64,000 bases of DNA from Branchinecta lynchi (lineage: Eukaryota > Arthropoda > Branchiopoda > Anostraca > Branchinectidae), in contig JAKZAP010000053.1 in the NCBI GenBank assembly GCA_023053575.1, forward strand, positions 124,001 to 188,000, written 5' to 3'. Of this stretch, positions 10,491 through 21,241 are shown piece after piece. How positions within the stretch are numbered: the stretch's first letter is position 1; every line of letters begins with the position of its first letter. Under the pieces are notes generated by a model. The model was not told the DNA's origin and ran no database searches. It saw only the letters and a list, made by a program, of their open reading frames with translations. The position numbers were made by a program, and so were the translations under genes.

Positions 10491-11128
10491 CTAGGTGCCT
10501 ATATACCTAGTGTATAGCCTATATACTACCCCTCATTAGTGAATGAGGGTTGGGTTGGGTAGGGGGAGGGTAAAGAAAAAGAAATGATAAGGTTAAGACG
10601 AGAATCGTGTGTCTCCCGCACAGGACACGGTTGTGCCCTTCTTGGGAGCGTTCTGTTTGTTGTTTTGTTTAAGGAATGTTGAAATTAAAATGAATTGAAT
10701 TGAATATACTAGGTACCGATGTACAAGCACATACGCAGCTTAGCATAAATCTGAAAGAAAAAGTTCGTTCGATAGAAATCGATTATATGAATAGCGAAGC
10801 AACAAAGTAACGCCTTTTAATCAGAGTTGCGCTTTTATTTGAAGTTCATGGTACAGCGGGAGAGGATGGCGAACTGTAAATAGACGTTTTATTCTTGGCG
10901 GACTACGTCAGAAGGTACGCTGAACTGTTCCCTGCCTCCCCCAGCGTACAAACTAGCGGGTCCGGGGGCACTCAGTGGGCGTCCCGCTGGCAAATAAAAC
11001 GACTTCGGGCACCCTGCGCCTTCCCAGCGTACAGCCCGCTGGCGAATAAAGCTGCGTTCGATTTGAGTCCTCCGTGTCTCGGTCCTGTCTTCTTGTTACT
11101 GCCTTGTCACGGTTTAAACCCGTTTTAT
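10491..11128. repeat. Non-coding; R1 remainder and short repeats
   Basis: 10536-10700 has a G-rich patch (GGGTTGGGTTGGGTAGGG) and ends AATTGAATTGAATA, reminiscent of a LINE 3' tail. 10710-10840 resembles the distal part of R1. From about 11040 a second family (R2, starting near GCTGCGTTCGATTTGAG) begins; it is related to 14.92-15.23 kb and, inverted, to 34.6-34.88 kb. Confidence 0.4.
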
Positions 11129-11131
11129 TTA

Positions 11132-11518
11132 TGTAGCGTTTACACGGACAAGAAATCCCGTCGAGTAGAAAGGAATTCCGGTCGACTCGAAAGGATTCCG
11201 TTCGTAAAGACAAGTAGAAAAAAAGTCTAGCGGGACGGGAATCCTTTCATGATGAAAGGAATTCCGGACTACTTGAAAGGAATCTTGTCGGCGGCACTGG
11301 TAAAAAGTACTAAAAAAAAGTCTAGCTAGCTTTTGAGAGCAGCAATCATCAGTACTGATGTCATAAATGCTCTCAAAACGTTTTTTTATTGGCTAGTGAA
11401 TTTATTTATGTCAGATTTTCTGGTTGGAAGAATTTATTTTTTTCCCTCTACGTGTAAACATAATCTTGTCACCACGATCGGATTCTGTTCAAGTTTTCCT
11501 GTACTTGTAAACGCTGCA
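11132..11518. mobile_element. 387-bp PIF/Harbinger-like MITE, copy 2
   Basis: It has the same ends as the 8203-8572 element and TTA on both sides (11129-11131 and 11519-11521). It interrupts repeat family R2. The related R2 copy near 14,985-15,005 reads straight through the equivalent site ('tttttattagcc'), so it represents an empty site and supports the boundaries. No transposase is present. Confidence 0.8.
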
Positions 11519-11521
11519 TTA

Positions 11522-12006
11522 GCCCTGTCAGGTGAATGACTCAGTGGACAAGCATCGCAAATAAAATGCCGTCGAGAAATCTACCCGAGACAGGACCGAA
11601 ACTTGGTCCGAGAGCATGTCATCATTCACGGTGTCCTTTCTGACAGGGCACTGACAATTGTCAGCTTACAGGACGAATAAAACGGCTTTAAGCGGACAAG
11701 GCAGTTAAATAAAACGGCATTTGGCTGACAGGACTGAGACAGGACCGGGACAAGGCTGAATCGAACGCGGCTTAAATCGAGAACGAACAGTCCGCTGTAC
11801 TGTGAACTTCAAGTAAACGCAACTCGGGTCTTCAAGCCTGTTTGCTCGCGGTTTCAGCAGAAACACTTGCGGTGTACGTTTTGCAAACGTTATGCATAAC
11901 AAGCATTGCAAGAAGAGCCGAGAAAAAGGTGAAAAAGCCTCTGCTGACTATGTTTGACGGGCACCTCAAACGGGCACGTCAGCTGAATTTTACGTCGTGA
12001 AAGACG
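11522..12006. repeat. Repeat family R2, distal part, and unassigned sequence
   Basis: From 11522 to about 11790 the sequence continues R2 (GCATGTCATCATTCACGG, 'actgacaattgtcagc', 'gcagttaaataaaacgg'), matching 15.0-15.23 kb and the inverse of 34.6-34.88 kb. The remainder to 12,006 shows nothing recognisable. Confidence 0.5.
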
Positions 12007-12009
12007 TCA

Positions 12010-12205
12010 TGGTCCATTTACACACTGCGTAAAATCCGAGCGTATTTTACGCACGTTTCGAGCTTGAAAAGATTTCTTGCAATACGGACGTATTTGAGAA
12101 ATCGGTCCGTTTTGTATCTCAATAAGTCTGTATTGCTAGAAATCTTTTCAAGCTCAAAACGTGCGTAAGATACGCTCGGATTTTACGCATTGTGTAAATG
12201 CACCA
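12010..12205. mobile_element. 196-bp hairpin MITE
   Basis: The two halves are about 80-bp inverted repeats (CATTTACACACTGCGTAAAA on the left; inverse CATTTACACAATGCGTAAAA on the right). They are flanked by a candidate 3-bp duplication TCA at 12007-12009 and 12206-12208. It has no coding capacity. Superfamily is not assigned. Confidence 0.65.
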
Positions 12206-12303
12206 TCAACTGAAGGAATATTTATCTGTTGACTTTCCCGATATCATGATAATAAAAAAAAAAGTCACGGATGTTTTTACATCTAATGCATCATTTGGCA
12301 CCT

Positions 12304-12467
12304 CATTATTTATTTTATTTATTTATTTATTTATGACCCGCTTTTTGCGTAACAGCGGAGTATGAATAAAACACAAAAGTAAAATATACATATTAAAACA
12401 CTTAAACAAAACAATGTAAATAAACACGACAACATTCTTTTCATATAAATAAAAAACACACTAAATA
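12304..12467 (-). mobile_element. Antisense 3' end of a LINE A copy (left piece)
   Basis: This is the reverse complement of the LINE A 3' UTR and tail (about 6770-6930), including the ACCCGCTTTTTGCGTAACAG segment and the (ATTT)n tail. It stops abruptly at LINE B and resumes at 38,325-38,407 with the directly adjoining part of LINE A (6700-6775). The copy is heavily 5'-truncated and was later split. Confidence 0.85.
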
Positions 12468-13086
12468 ATTGTTATTATAGCGAGCTTGTCCATTGCTTGA
12501 AATTGGCAGCCGATACTGCTGTACCGACTGAGAGAATTCGAGTTGGTACAAGGAAACCTATTTGGAAAGTCAGTCCTGAAGTTAAGAAGGCAAAAAACAC
12601 AGCAAAATTTTGGCTAAAAATCTGGATTGCTTGTGGACGTCCAGGGAATGGTACTGTCTTTAATCTAAAAGCTAAAACGAAGCGTGAATACAAATCTTCA
12701 CTTAAAAATGCTCGTTTGAATGGCTTAGATGCTCCCAGTGACAAAAAAGCGTGGCAAAAGGTCCTTCGTACAGATAAAGGTTCAGCTGTACCTCCTTCCA
12801 CGCTAACGATGGCTGACTGGACCAGCCACTACAGTGGTCTATTCAGTGGTTGCAAAAACCAGATTCAGCAGCACTTTGAAAATTTACTTCTTAAATACCT
12901 ACCAAGGAAGATATTTCAACCTTCTGTTCTTCCCGTTACTTGTTCTTCCATCGAAATTGCTTTCCGAAAATTAAGAAGAACTGGTTCTACAGATTGTGAT
13001 GGCCTTAGTGCCGATTTTTTCAAAATTGAGTGTCCAGCTTTAACACAACACCTTCAGCTGCTATTTCAAATTTGTTTATGCCAGGG
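12468..13086 (+). pseudogene. LINE B ORF2, left piece (linker to RT start)
   Basis: This is a sense LINE related to LINE A, 5'-truncated at a point equivalent to about 4927 of LINE A, so the endonuclease is missing. The frame through 12497 encodes the basic linker (RKPIWKVSPEVKKAKN) and the first part of RT (GSTDCDGLSADFFK). It stops at the 23.9-kb insertion. An 8-bp duplication ACTAAATA borders LINE B at 12460-12467 and 38325-38332. At the position where LINE A has UAG, LINE B has a glycine codon. Confidence 0.85.
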
Positions 13087-13189
13087 GGGATCGACTAAAA
13101 GCAGGAAAGGAAAGGCAAGAGAAAAGCAGGAAAGAATACTAAAACCAGGAAAGGCAAACTAAAACGAGGAAAGAATTACCAGGAATCGA

Positions 13190-14810
13190 GGATTCGAAAT
13201 ACAGGCAAGCCTTTCCTCTGTTTAGTATCCCGTGAGGGGTCTCCAGCTTCCATTTGTTAAAGTTCACCTTTTCCTCCTTTTAGTATTCGAAAAACTTGCA
13301 AACCTTTCCTCTGTTTAGCATCCCGTGAGGGGCCGGCAACTTACATTTGTTAAAGTTCACCTTTTCCTCCTTTTAGTATTCGAAAAAAAAAACTGGCGCG
13401 CTGTGCCGTGCTTTTCCTCTGTTTAGTTTCTCGTGAGGGATCGGCAACTTACGTTTGTAAAAGTTCACCTTTTCCTCCTTTTAGCACTCTGTTGATAGGC
13501 GACTCAGATCATGAGTCCAGTGAGGGGTCGGCAACCAAGATACGTCCCATTTTAACTCCGGACCGGATCCGGTGACATGGGGGGGGGGAGTTGCAGGGGG
13601 GAACCGGAAATCTTTCAAAACGCTTAGAGTGGAGGGATCGGATGAATATCCGATCTCCAGCTTCCATTTGTTAAAGTTCACCTTTTCCTCCTTTTAGTAT
13701 TCGAAAAACTGGCAAACCTTTCCTCTGTTTAGCATCCCGTGAGGGGCCGGCAACTTACATTTGTTAAAATTCACCTTTTCCACCTTTTAGTATTCGAAAA
13801 AAAAAACTGGCGCGCTGTGCCGTGCTTTTCCTCTGTTTAGTTTCTCGTGAGGGATCGGCAACTTACGTTTGTAAAAGTTCACCTTTTCCTCCTTTTAGCA
13901 CTCTGTTGATAGGCGACTCAGATCATGAGTCCAGTGAGGGGTCGGCAACCAAGATATTTCAAGTCCACCGTTTCTTTCCTGGTTTCAGTAACTATTCACG
14001 GATTGTACCAAAACTAGGAATTCGAAAAAACTGGCAAGCCTTTCCTCTGTTCAGTATCCCGTGATGGGCCGGCAACTTACATTTGTAAAAGTCCACCTTT
14101 TCCTCCTTTTAGTATTCGAAAAAAAAAACTGGCGCGCTGTACCGTGCTTTTCCTCTGTTTAGTTTCTCGTGGAGGGTCGGCAACCTACGTTTGTAAAAGT
14201 TCACCTTTTCCTCCATTTAGTATTCGAAAAAAAAACTGGCGCGCTGTACCGTGCTTTTCCTCTGTTTAGTTTCTCGTGAGGGATCGGCAACTTACGTTTG
14301 TAAAAGTTCACCTTTTCCTTCTTTTAGCATTCTGTCGATAGGCGACTCAGATCATGAGTCCAGTGAGGGGTCAGCAACCAAGATATTTCAAGTCCACCGT
14401 TTCTTTCATGGTTTCAGCGACTTTTCACGGATTGTACCTTAGAGTACCAAAACGAGGAATTCGAAAAAACTGGCAAGTCTTTCCTCTGTATAGTACCCGT
14501 GCGGGTCGGAAACTTACATTTGTAAAAGTTCACCTTTTCCTCGTTTTAGTATTAGAAAAAACTGGCACGCTCTGCCGTTCTTTTCCTCCGTTTCGTTCCT
14601 CGTGAAGGATCGGCAACTTACATTTGTAAAAGTTCACCTTTTCCTCCTTTTAGCACCCTGTCGGTAGACAACTAAGATCGAGTCCAGCGGGGGGTCGGCA
14701 ACTAAGATATTTCAAATTCACCATTTCTTTCCTGGTATTAGTAACTTGTCACGGATAATACTAAAACGAGTGAAATCGGGAATTTAAAATTTTTAGGGGA
14801 CGGCAACTAT
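13190..14810 (+). repeat. Subterminal tandem repeats, left arm of foldback
   Basis: About 10-12 imperfect units of about 90-120 bp occur here, each with CCTCTGTTTAGT, CGTGAGGGGTCGGCAACTT, GTTCACCTTTTCCTCCTTTT and TATTCGAAAAAACTGG. Some are longer units with 'gactcagatcatgagtcc'. A block of about 270 bp is present on both sides of a GC-rich insertion at about 13547-13650, which resembles the CCGGATCCG/GGGGG repeats of 23-24 kb. Short frames here (LFLCLVSREGSATYVCK...) are by-products of the repeat. Confidence 0.8.
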
Positions 14811-14919
14811 AGTTCCCTTCTTCGTCTCGACTCGTTTCTTTTAGTGTGATTCCAGAGGACATAATTTTAGAGAGGGAAACGCAGCTAATAGATTCAAATT
14901 ACCATACCTTTCTTCGTTT

Positions 14920-15240
14920 GAAGCTGCGTTCGATGTGAGTGTTTCTTGTCTCGGTCTTGTCTTCGTATTACTGCCTTGTTACGGTTTAAAGCCTTTTTAT
15001 TAGCCTTGTCAGCTGAATGCAAAGGACAAGCATAAAAAATAAAGCGCAGTCGAGAGCAGAAACGAAACTTGCTCCCATATCATGTCATCATTCACGGCGT
15101 CCTGTGACAGGGCAGTGACAATTGTCAGCGGACAGGACAAATAAAACGACATTAAGCAGACACGGCAGTTAACTAAAACGGGATTTCGCTGACAGGGCCG
15201 AGACAATGGTAAATGGATTGCGGCTTTGGTATCCCCTTAA
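14920..15240 (+). repeat. Repeat family R2 copy within left foldback arm
   Basis: It begins near GCTGCGTTCGATGTGAG and includes CATGTCATCATTCACGGCG and 'gacaattgtcagcgg'. It pairs in inverse with 34.60-34.885 kb, so it lies inside the long inverted termini. It also matches 11.04-11.79 kb, outside the element. The terminal arms therefore include captured or pre-existing repeat sequence. Confidence 0.65.
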
Positions 15241-15560
15241 CGTTCACTATTTCTTTTCCAGTGATTCTTCTTCCTATGATCTCGAGTAGCGTCATTCATC
15301 GATTTCTGCAAGCAGAACGACATCCGGGAAAAGGAACGAGCGATTGCAAACCTCTGAACTAGCATAAATCGCAAATGGTAATGTTAAAGCAACACTTCCA
15401 GAAGTTCTGTAGCGCATCAGTGTGTTAAACGTTATGAGACAATACATTTTATAAACTTTTTAAGTGCTGTGTCAATAGAACTTGGTTGAAGCCGGAACAG
15501 TTTTTGGGATCCCAAAACGTAAGTGGAGGGATACATATGACATCGCAAAAGTTGTCCGTC
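15241..15560. repeat. Inner edge of left arm and start of R3 copy
   Basis: 15300-15480 matches, with divergence, both the inverse of about 34.36-34.53 kb (inner arm) and, directly, 18.0-18.15 kb (GTTAAATGTTATGAGA-like). From about 15506 a copy of repeat family R3 begins (GGGATCCCAAAACGTAAGTG). It is split by the 1.92-kb palindromic element that follows and continues at 17487. Confidence 0.5.
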
Positions 15561-16101
15561 TGTCAGTACGAAGGGGCAAAAGCGGACATAACGAAATTCT
15601 ATTTACCGAGTCAGATTCTATTTACATAAGATGAAATTATATTTACCGAGTGAGATTCTATTTACATAAGATGAAATTTTATTTACTGAACCAAATTTTA
15701 TTTACATGAAATCAGAATTCTGTATACTTAACGAAAATATATTGACTTGGCAAAAATTTAATTAACAAAACTTTTTTTTACGACCAAACTCTTTGACTTA
15801 GCCAAAATTTATTAACAAACTTTCTTCTTATTTTTTTTTCTTTCCATTGCTCGTAAATTCAGAACATGCCCGGTAAAAAAAAAATCCGTAAATGCAAAAT
15901 TTTTCTAAGTAAATAGAAATCGAACGCGCTGTAAATAGAATTTCACGTTGTAAATAGAATTTGAAATTCTTGATACCGATACGATCGAAAGCCGATACAC
16001 AAGCCAGTAGTTTGTGTTATCGATACAAGTTCGTTTTTTATCCAGTATACTAGGTGGATCTGCTGAAGTGATGACTGCTGAGCGGATGGACTTTTTAACA
16101 G

Positions 16102-16315
16102 GAAGGGGAAGATAACCAAGGGTGAAGTAGGCAAATTTTCCAAAGCAACAGTTGTGTATGCCAGGGAAGTAGAGGTGGAGGAGATTAAAAACTATCTCAG
16201 CAGTGGCCTTAGGCACCTCAGCTTAGCAGAAACTGCAAAGAGGATGGGATGCTCATCTAAAACAGTAGTAGGAGACTTTGGAAAGTACACTCACCAAGAG
16301 CAGCCTGACTATCAG
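16102..16315 (+). pseudogene. Exon-like segment with helix-turn-helix-like stretch, left arm
   Basis: It is bounded by an acceptor-like TTTTTAACAG and a donor-like CAG|GTATGG, with one open frame across it. The product contains RHLSLAETAKRMGCSSKTV, which reads like an alpha-turn-alpha DNA-binding segment. It could be a leftover transposase N-terminal exon or a captured host exon. The other arm holds a diverged copy in opposite orientation. No domain was identified with certainty. Confidence 0.4.
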
Positions 16316-16698
16316 GTATGGCAGACAGGGGCGTCACAAGGGGGGGGGGGGGGAGGGGAATGGCGCCAGAAAGAGCCAGCGCCACAATTTATCATCAAAA
16401 CATTTGATTTTTTTCATGAAAAGTAGTTTTTCTGAAAATCAGTCAATTTTTCGTCAGAACAGTCTTTTTTCCGAAAATCAGTCGATTTTTTTTACGTTTT
16501 TTTCTTCAAAACAGTCGTTTTTCTGCCAAAATAGTCGGTAAAATTACCAGCCAGTTGGTTAATGCCTTGTCCCCCCTCCCTAACATTTTGGCTTAGAAAG
16601 GTTGGAAGGAAGTTTCAGTCCCCGAAACTCGCTTCAAAATCACGTCATCATTGACGGCGTCCTGTCTGACACAGTTGTGACGCCCCTGTCTGCTATAC

Positions 16699-16924
16699 CT
16701 GATGGTCAGGCTGCTCTTGGCGAGTCCACTTTCCTTGAGTCTCCTACTACTGTTTTAGATGACCATCCCATCCTCTTTGCAGTTTCTGCTAAACTGAGGT
16801 GCCTGAGGCCACTGCTGATGCAGTTTTTAATCTCCTCCACCTCTACTCACTTCTTTCTAAATACACTGCTGTTGTTTTGGATTTGGAAAATTTGCCTACT
16901 TCACCCTTGGTTATCTTCCTCTTC
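16699..16924 (-). pseudogene. Exon-like segment, right arm copy
   Basis: This is the inverse partner of the 16102-16315 segment, with the same acceptor (TTTTTAACAG) and donor (CAG|GTATAG) edges and the same 'cttaggcacctcag'-type core. A small insertion/substitution around the region matching VVYAREV breaks the frame. Two diverged copies facing each other show the arms have not been fully homogenised. Confidence 0.4.
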
Positions 16925-17486
16925 CTGTTAAAAAGTCCATCAGCTCAGCAGTCATCACTTAAGCAGATCCACCTAGTATACTGAATTCAAAACGAACTTG
17001 TATCGATAACACAAACTACCGGCTTGTGTATCGGCTTTCGAGCGTATTGGTATCTGGAATTTCAAATTCTATTTACAGCGCGAAATTCTATTTACAACAT
17101 GAATTTCTATTTACAGCGGTTCAATTTCTATTTACTTAGAAAAATTTTGCGTTTACAGATTTTTTTTTTTTTACTGGGCATGTTTTGAATTTACAGACAA
17201 TGGAAAGAAAAAAAAATAAGAAGAAAGTTTGTTAAATAAACTTTTGCTAAGTCAAATAGTTTGGTCGAAAAAAAAAGGTTTGTTAAAAATAAATAAATTT
17301 TTGCTAAGTCAATATATTTTCGTTAAGTAAATAGAATTTTGATTTCATGTAAATAAAATTGGTTCAGTAAATAGAATTTCATCTTATGTAAATAGAATCT
17401 CACTCGGTAAATATAATTTCATCTTATGTAAATAGAATCTGACTCGGTAAATAGAATTTCTTTATGTCCGCTTTTGCCCCTTCGTA

Positions 17487-18720
17487 TGTCAGCACGTTAA
17501 CTCTCGAAGGGAATGAGATATTTTGAAAAAACTTGGGTGTGAGAACTCATCGAGTCAAGGGATAGGTCGAGTTCGTAGATGGGCCCCATAGCTGCATATT
17601 TAGCGGAGGGGTTTCAAATTAAGGGGCGAACTAAATATTTTTTTAAAAGCTAATGAGGTAGTCGTGGTCTCGCAATGCCTCTTTTCACCTAACCGTCTGA
17701 AGAGGACGATGATGGAAAAAGATAGTTCTTTCTAGTATGTTCAAGCTAGAAAGGATTCCATGTCCGCGAAGAATTCCGTTTCATTTTGCCTGAAGATTCT
17801 GCTTCCGGCAAAGGCTATTTATTTTCCTCCTTTTCAATGGATTAATTAGCTACGGGATTAATTTCGCTAGAGGATAATGGAAGTGACGAGAGACCTAGAA
17901 GTGCCTATATTACGAAACTTAAATATGAGATTCATGTTTCCATTACTGTTTCGAATATCATTTCTCCCGCTCTCCTCCTTTTTCCACCCTCTTCCATTCG
18001 TCGATTCATGCAGCAGGACCACAGCCGACAGAGAATAAGCGGTTGCAAATCTTAAAGCAACTCTGCCAGTAGTTGCAGACTGTAAAGCGCATACGTGTTA
18101 AATGTTATGAGAATATACCTGGTATAACCATTATAAGTGCTTTTCGATAACAGAGAGAGAGAGAGAAAGAGATAGGTATATTCAGAAACTATCGTAGCAT
18201 AACTAAATTCAGTTTCTTACAAATTATAAATAAAGAACACATAAATAACAAACACACACTAAGGTTCAGCATTGAACATCGAAGTAAAAAAATGGCACAA
18301 ACGAGCACGTTATTTGCAAACGAGTTCCCGTAACGATTAGTGAGGACTTTACGGGGTAGAAGTTTATTTTGTAACCGAGCCCGATTACTGGGAGGGGCTG
18401 GTTCCGGTAGCAGTGACCGGTGGCTCGTATTGGCTAGGACGGATTTGCCAAACTGCAAAATCAGTTTTTCAAGCCGGACTTTAAGCGGTGGTAAGTTCAG
18501 TTTCTCAAGGGCCTGTTCGTAGCGTATGTCGCGGTTTCAGCTGGTCGTAGCCGGAACAACGCGGTTTCAGCTGGTCGTAACGGGAACAATTTGTAAAATA
18601 GCTCTGAAACTTTTGCTCTTGTCACGCCTCTTTTCGACTGACCGCTTGATGAGGACGATGACGGAAAACGAGTTCTTTCTTGAAGGTTCATGCTAGAGAT
18701 TATGGGACGTGAACTAGAAG
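17487..18720. repeat. R3 remainder and short direct repeats
   Basis: 17487-17670 continues the interrupted R3 copy (AACTCTCGAAGGGAATGAGA). 17690-17760 and 18625-18710 are diverged direct repeats (GACGATGATGGAAAA / GACGATGACGGAAAA with 'gttctttct'). 18000-18150 matches 15300-15480. 18155-18175 is a short GA microsatellite. No gene was recognised. Confidence 0.45.
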
Positions 18721-20860
18721 GAACAAAAAAGGAAATCTTAAGACGCTGAAATTGGCTAGCTTGCCTCAGTTTCTTGTAATACTTTATTATGACCTAGTAC
18801 CTTTTCATGCTGAATCTTTATTAACTTTCAAACTCTTTTTTAATTTGTTTCTTTACTGACGTTCGCCGATGAATATAGGCGAATTAAAATGTGAATACCA
18901 ATACAGTGCCATGACAAATATTTGCAATTAAACTTGTGTAACTTTACAAAAGTTATAAAACCTTCTTCCACAGCTTCTGTTCTTCCTCTTGCCGTAGTTC
19001 TCCCCCCACCTCCTGTTAAAGAAAAGTAAATCTATTGGTCATGACGTCACAAGAAAACTCTTTTCCAAACCTTTACTTATTTTCTTAGTCCCATCTCCTG
19101 CTCTGTTTACTAAAGTCCACGATTTCCTGTGCTTAGTGGTTGCCGTTTAACTGAAAAGTGCTGAGAAAAGACAATCTAGACACCCGTCACTTATTCATTT
19201 AAATAGGCTAGTAGACCAGATGGAACTACATTACTTCGTTGCTCCGCTGTTGACGAGTAATCGATTTTCGCATAGTGAATTTTCTCTTACCTCTGGTACC
19301 TCTATGTGCTTGTCCCTTTGTTTTACGCTTGACGAAAACGATTTACGAAAAAGATGTGTTCCTGCAGTCAGCCCCCTGCCGCGAGCTGATCACTTGCGGC
19401 TAAAATCGGCGTCCGTGTTTGGACTAAAATTTTCCTCGCCATAATACTGTTTCGTTGAGGGGACGACCGTAGATATTCTAAACGTCACTACTGGAGCACA
19501 TAAGGGAAAATAATTAAATTTCTGACCAAATCCAAATAATCTATTAAATTCCACCAAATCTAATTCTACTAAGTGATGTAACAATCAGTCTGTTTTCATT
19601 TAAATTTTAAGGCTTGAATATTTCCCATCTCAAATACTTAATATTTTTTTGCTCACGTGTAATAAAAATAAGAGGATATCAAAAATACTTTCAGTTGATC
19701 AGAAACAATTTCAACTGAAAGAAGTAAGACGTTCGTTTAGTTTTGTTTATGCAGGCCCACAAACCTGAAAGACGTCAAGGTAGCATTAAACAGGTGTGAA
19801 GACTGGCCTAGCTATCTGGTTCAAGTCACTTACCATGAGATAGTATTCTCTGCCACTTGTACTCCAAGTCTATCTGTAATTGCATGGATTTTCAATCTTT
19901 GGACATTCAAATTTCATTTAAGTATCTGCATTACAAAATATAACTGAGTACTAAGCAATTTACTAGAACTTTATATATAAATAACTAGTACTTGTCTATA
20001 ATAATTATTCCGATACATTTTAAATAGTTTCAAAGTGTAAGGCTTGATGTGATTTAAATAACATAATGAAATTCTTTATCCCATCACGGAAATATTCATT
20101 CACAAAGAAAAGCTTCCATGCAATTCATTAAATTGTTGTTGTTCCATCGTCGATCAGTCGAAGACGTGACGGGTAACGCCTTTTTAGTACCTCGACCTGC
20201 AAATTGTGAATAGTCAGCCTTTGTCTGCCGTAACCACTACCATTTTTATATTGTTTCGTATGAGGTCAGATTCGATTAATTCCGTTTCATGTAGATCAGA
20301 GGTTCTCTTTTCTTATAACAACTAATACATTTCCTATTACTATATTGAATGTACATCTATCGTGAGTATTGACCTCACGTCTATTTTATTCTAGTATCTA
20401 CTCTCTATGATAACGTTGACTATCCATTGACGGTGACAAGAGCCCTCATGCTCTGTCCTTTTTTCTTGCAAGTTCTACTCTCAGTGGGTCACTTAGCCTA
20501 CTTCTGCATCCTAGTGTATTTGCCTTAAAACGAAAACAGTGAGTATCCACTAATATTTGTCGCTTTTGTTCAACACTAAAATTTGCCAAGTCAATGTAAA
20601 GTACCAAATTTAGTTCCATTATAGAGCATATTTTTCTTCCCCTATAATTTTTGTTTCATAATAACATACGTCACTTCATTCAAACGGGCAACAGACAGTC
20701 CAAACACTATTCGTACCGCCAGCTATATTAATCTGCCATTCACATATTTTCCCATTTTATTTTATATATGGTTATAAACTTGGTGCTTTTTCTTATCTTG
20801 AGCTTAAGAATTTGCTTGTTAACCTGAGTCAACAATCCTGTATGTTTTCACTCATGGACA
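18721..20860. repeat. Cargo, unassigned, with antisense R1 copy
   Basis: 19220-19580 is an antisense R1 copy (inverse of 2.1-2.46 kb; it contains TTACTTCGTTGCTCCGCTGTT and ACCTCTATGTGCTTGT). The rest is AT-rich with no domain-bearing frame and no terminal repeats that I could pair. Confidence 0.35.
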
Positions 20861-21241
20861 TCACTTTTTCATTTTCAGGTTATTTAATCTAGCAACTAGG
20901 TCATCACGATAAGAAAGACATTTGCAAGTAAAATACACTGAAGTCTCAGGTGTACACTCAACGGCAGAACCGATACAAACCTCACCCTTGACCTGGATCA
21001 ACTCAACGAAAGTACTTATTTGAATTCTCAGGTGTACACTGCACAAGGTACAGCCTCTCCTGAGACAAAAATGCAATTTCCTTTGTATTAAAATGAACAT
21101 GTACTTTCGTGCAGCCTTATCCCGTAAACACAGACCATAATCATAATAGGATTCTCGGTCGTTATAGTGTGATTCTCTGAACAAAAGAACGTCATCATCA
21201 TAGTTCGCTTTCGGATCACTCCTCTGTTGCATTTTCATCAT
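20861..21241 (-). CDS. Hypothetical 126-residue frame in foldback cargo
   Basis: This is the longest frame in the 19-kb cargo that is not obviously a repeat. It opens with MMKMQQRSDPKANYDDDV. It has several cysteines (HFCLRRGCTLC, VECTPETSVYFTCKC) and a lysine-rich end. Two spaced copies of GTGTACACCTGAGA occur within it, so part of it is a short duplication. I do not recognise a family, and splice context is uncertain. It could equally be chance. Confidence 0.2.
   Translation of the reverse strand: MMKMQQRSDPKANYDDDVLLFRESHYNDRESYYDYGLCLRDKAARKYMFILIQRKLHFCLRRGCTLCSVHLRIQISTFVELIQVKGEVCIGSAVECTPETSVYFTCKCLSYRDDLVARLNNLKMKK

Larger units (their letters stand above)
15567..17486. mobile_element. 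1.92-kb near-palindromic TIR transposon
   Basis: The termini are TACGAAGGGGCAAAAGCGGA and its inverse, with a 6-bp duplication TGTCAG at 15561-15566 and 17487-17492. The arms are about 0.8 kb each and carry AAATAGAATTTCATCTTATG-type words many times. The element sits inside an R3 repeat; the uninterrupted R3 copies at 29.3 and 39.8 kb show the empty site. Each arm contains a copy of the same exon-like segment (separate entries). A 300-bp class MITE (GGGGCGTCACAA...) lies in the centre. Superfamily is unknown. Confidence 0.75.

Noticed and set aside
10540..10570. GGGTTGGGTTGGGTAGGG as telomeric repeat
   Set aside because: Only about three irregular units; too short and degenerate to call.
12497..13162. 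Treating the 221-codon frame as a complete gene
   Set aside because: Its last 25 codons are foldback DNA (SRKGKAREKQERILKPG); only the part to 13086 is LINE B.
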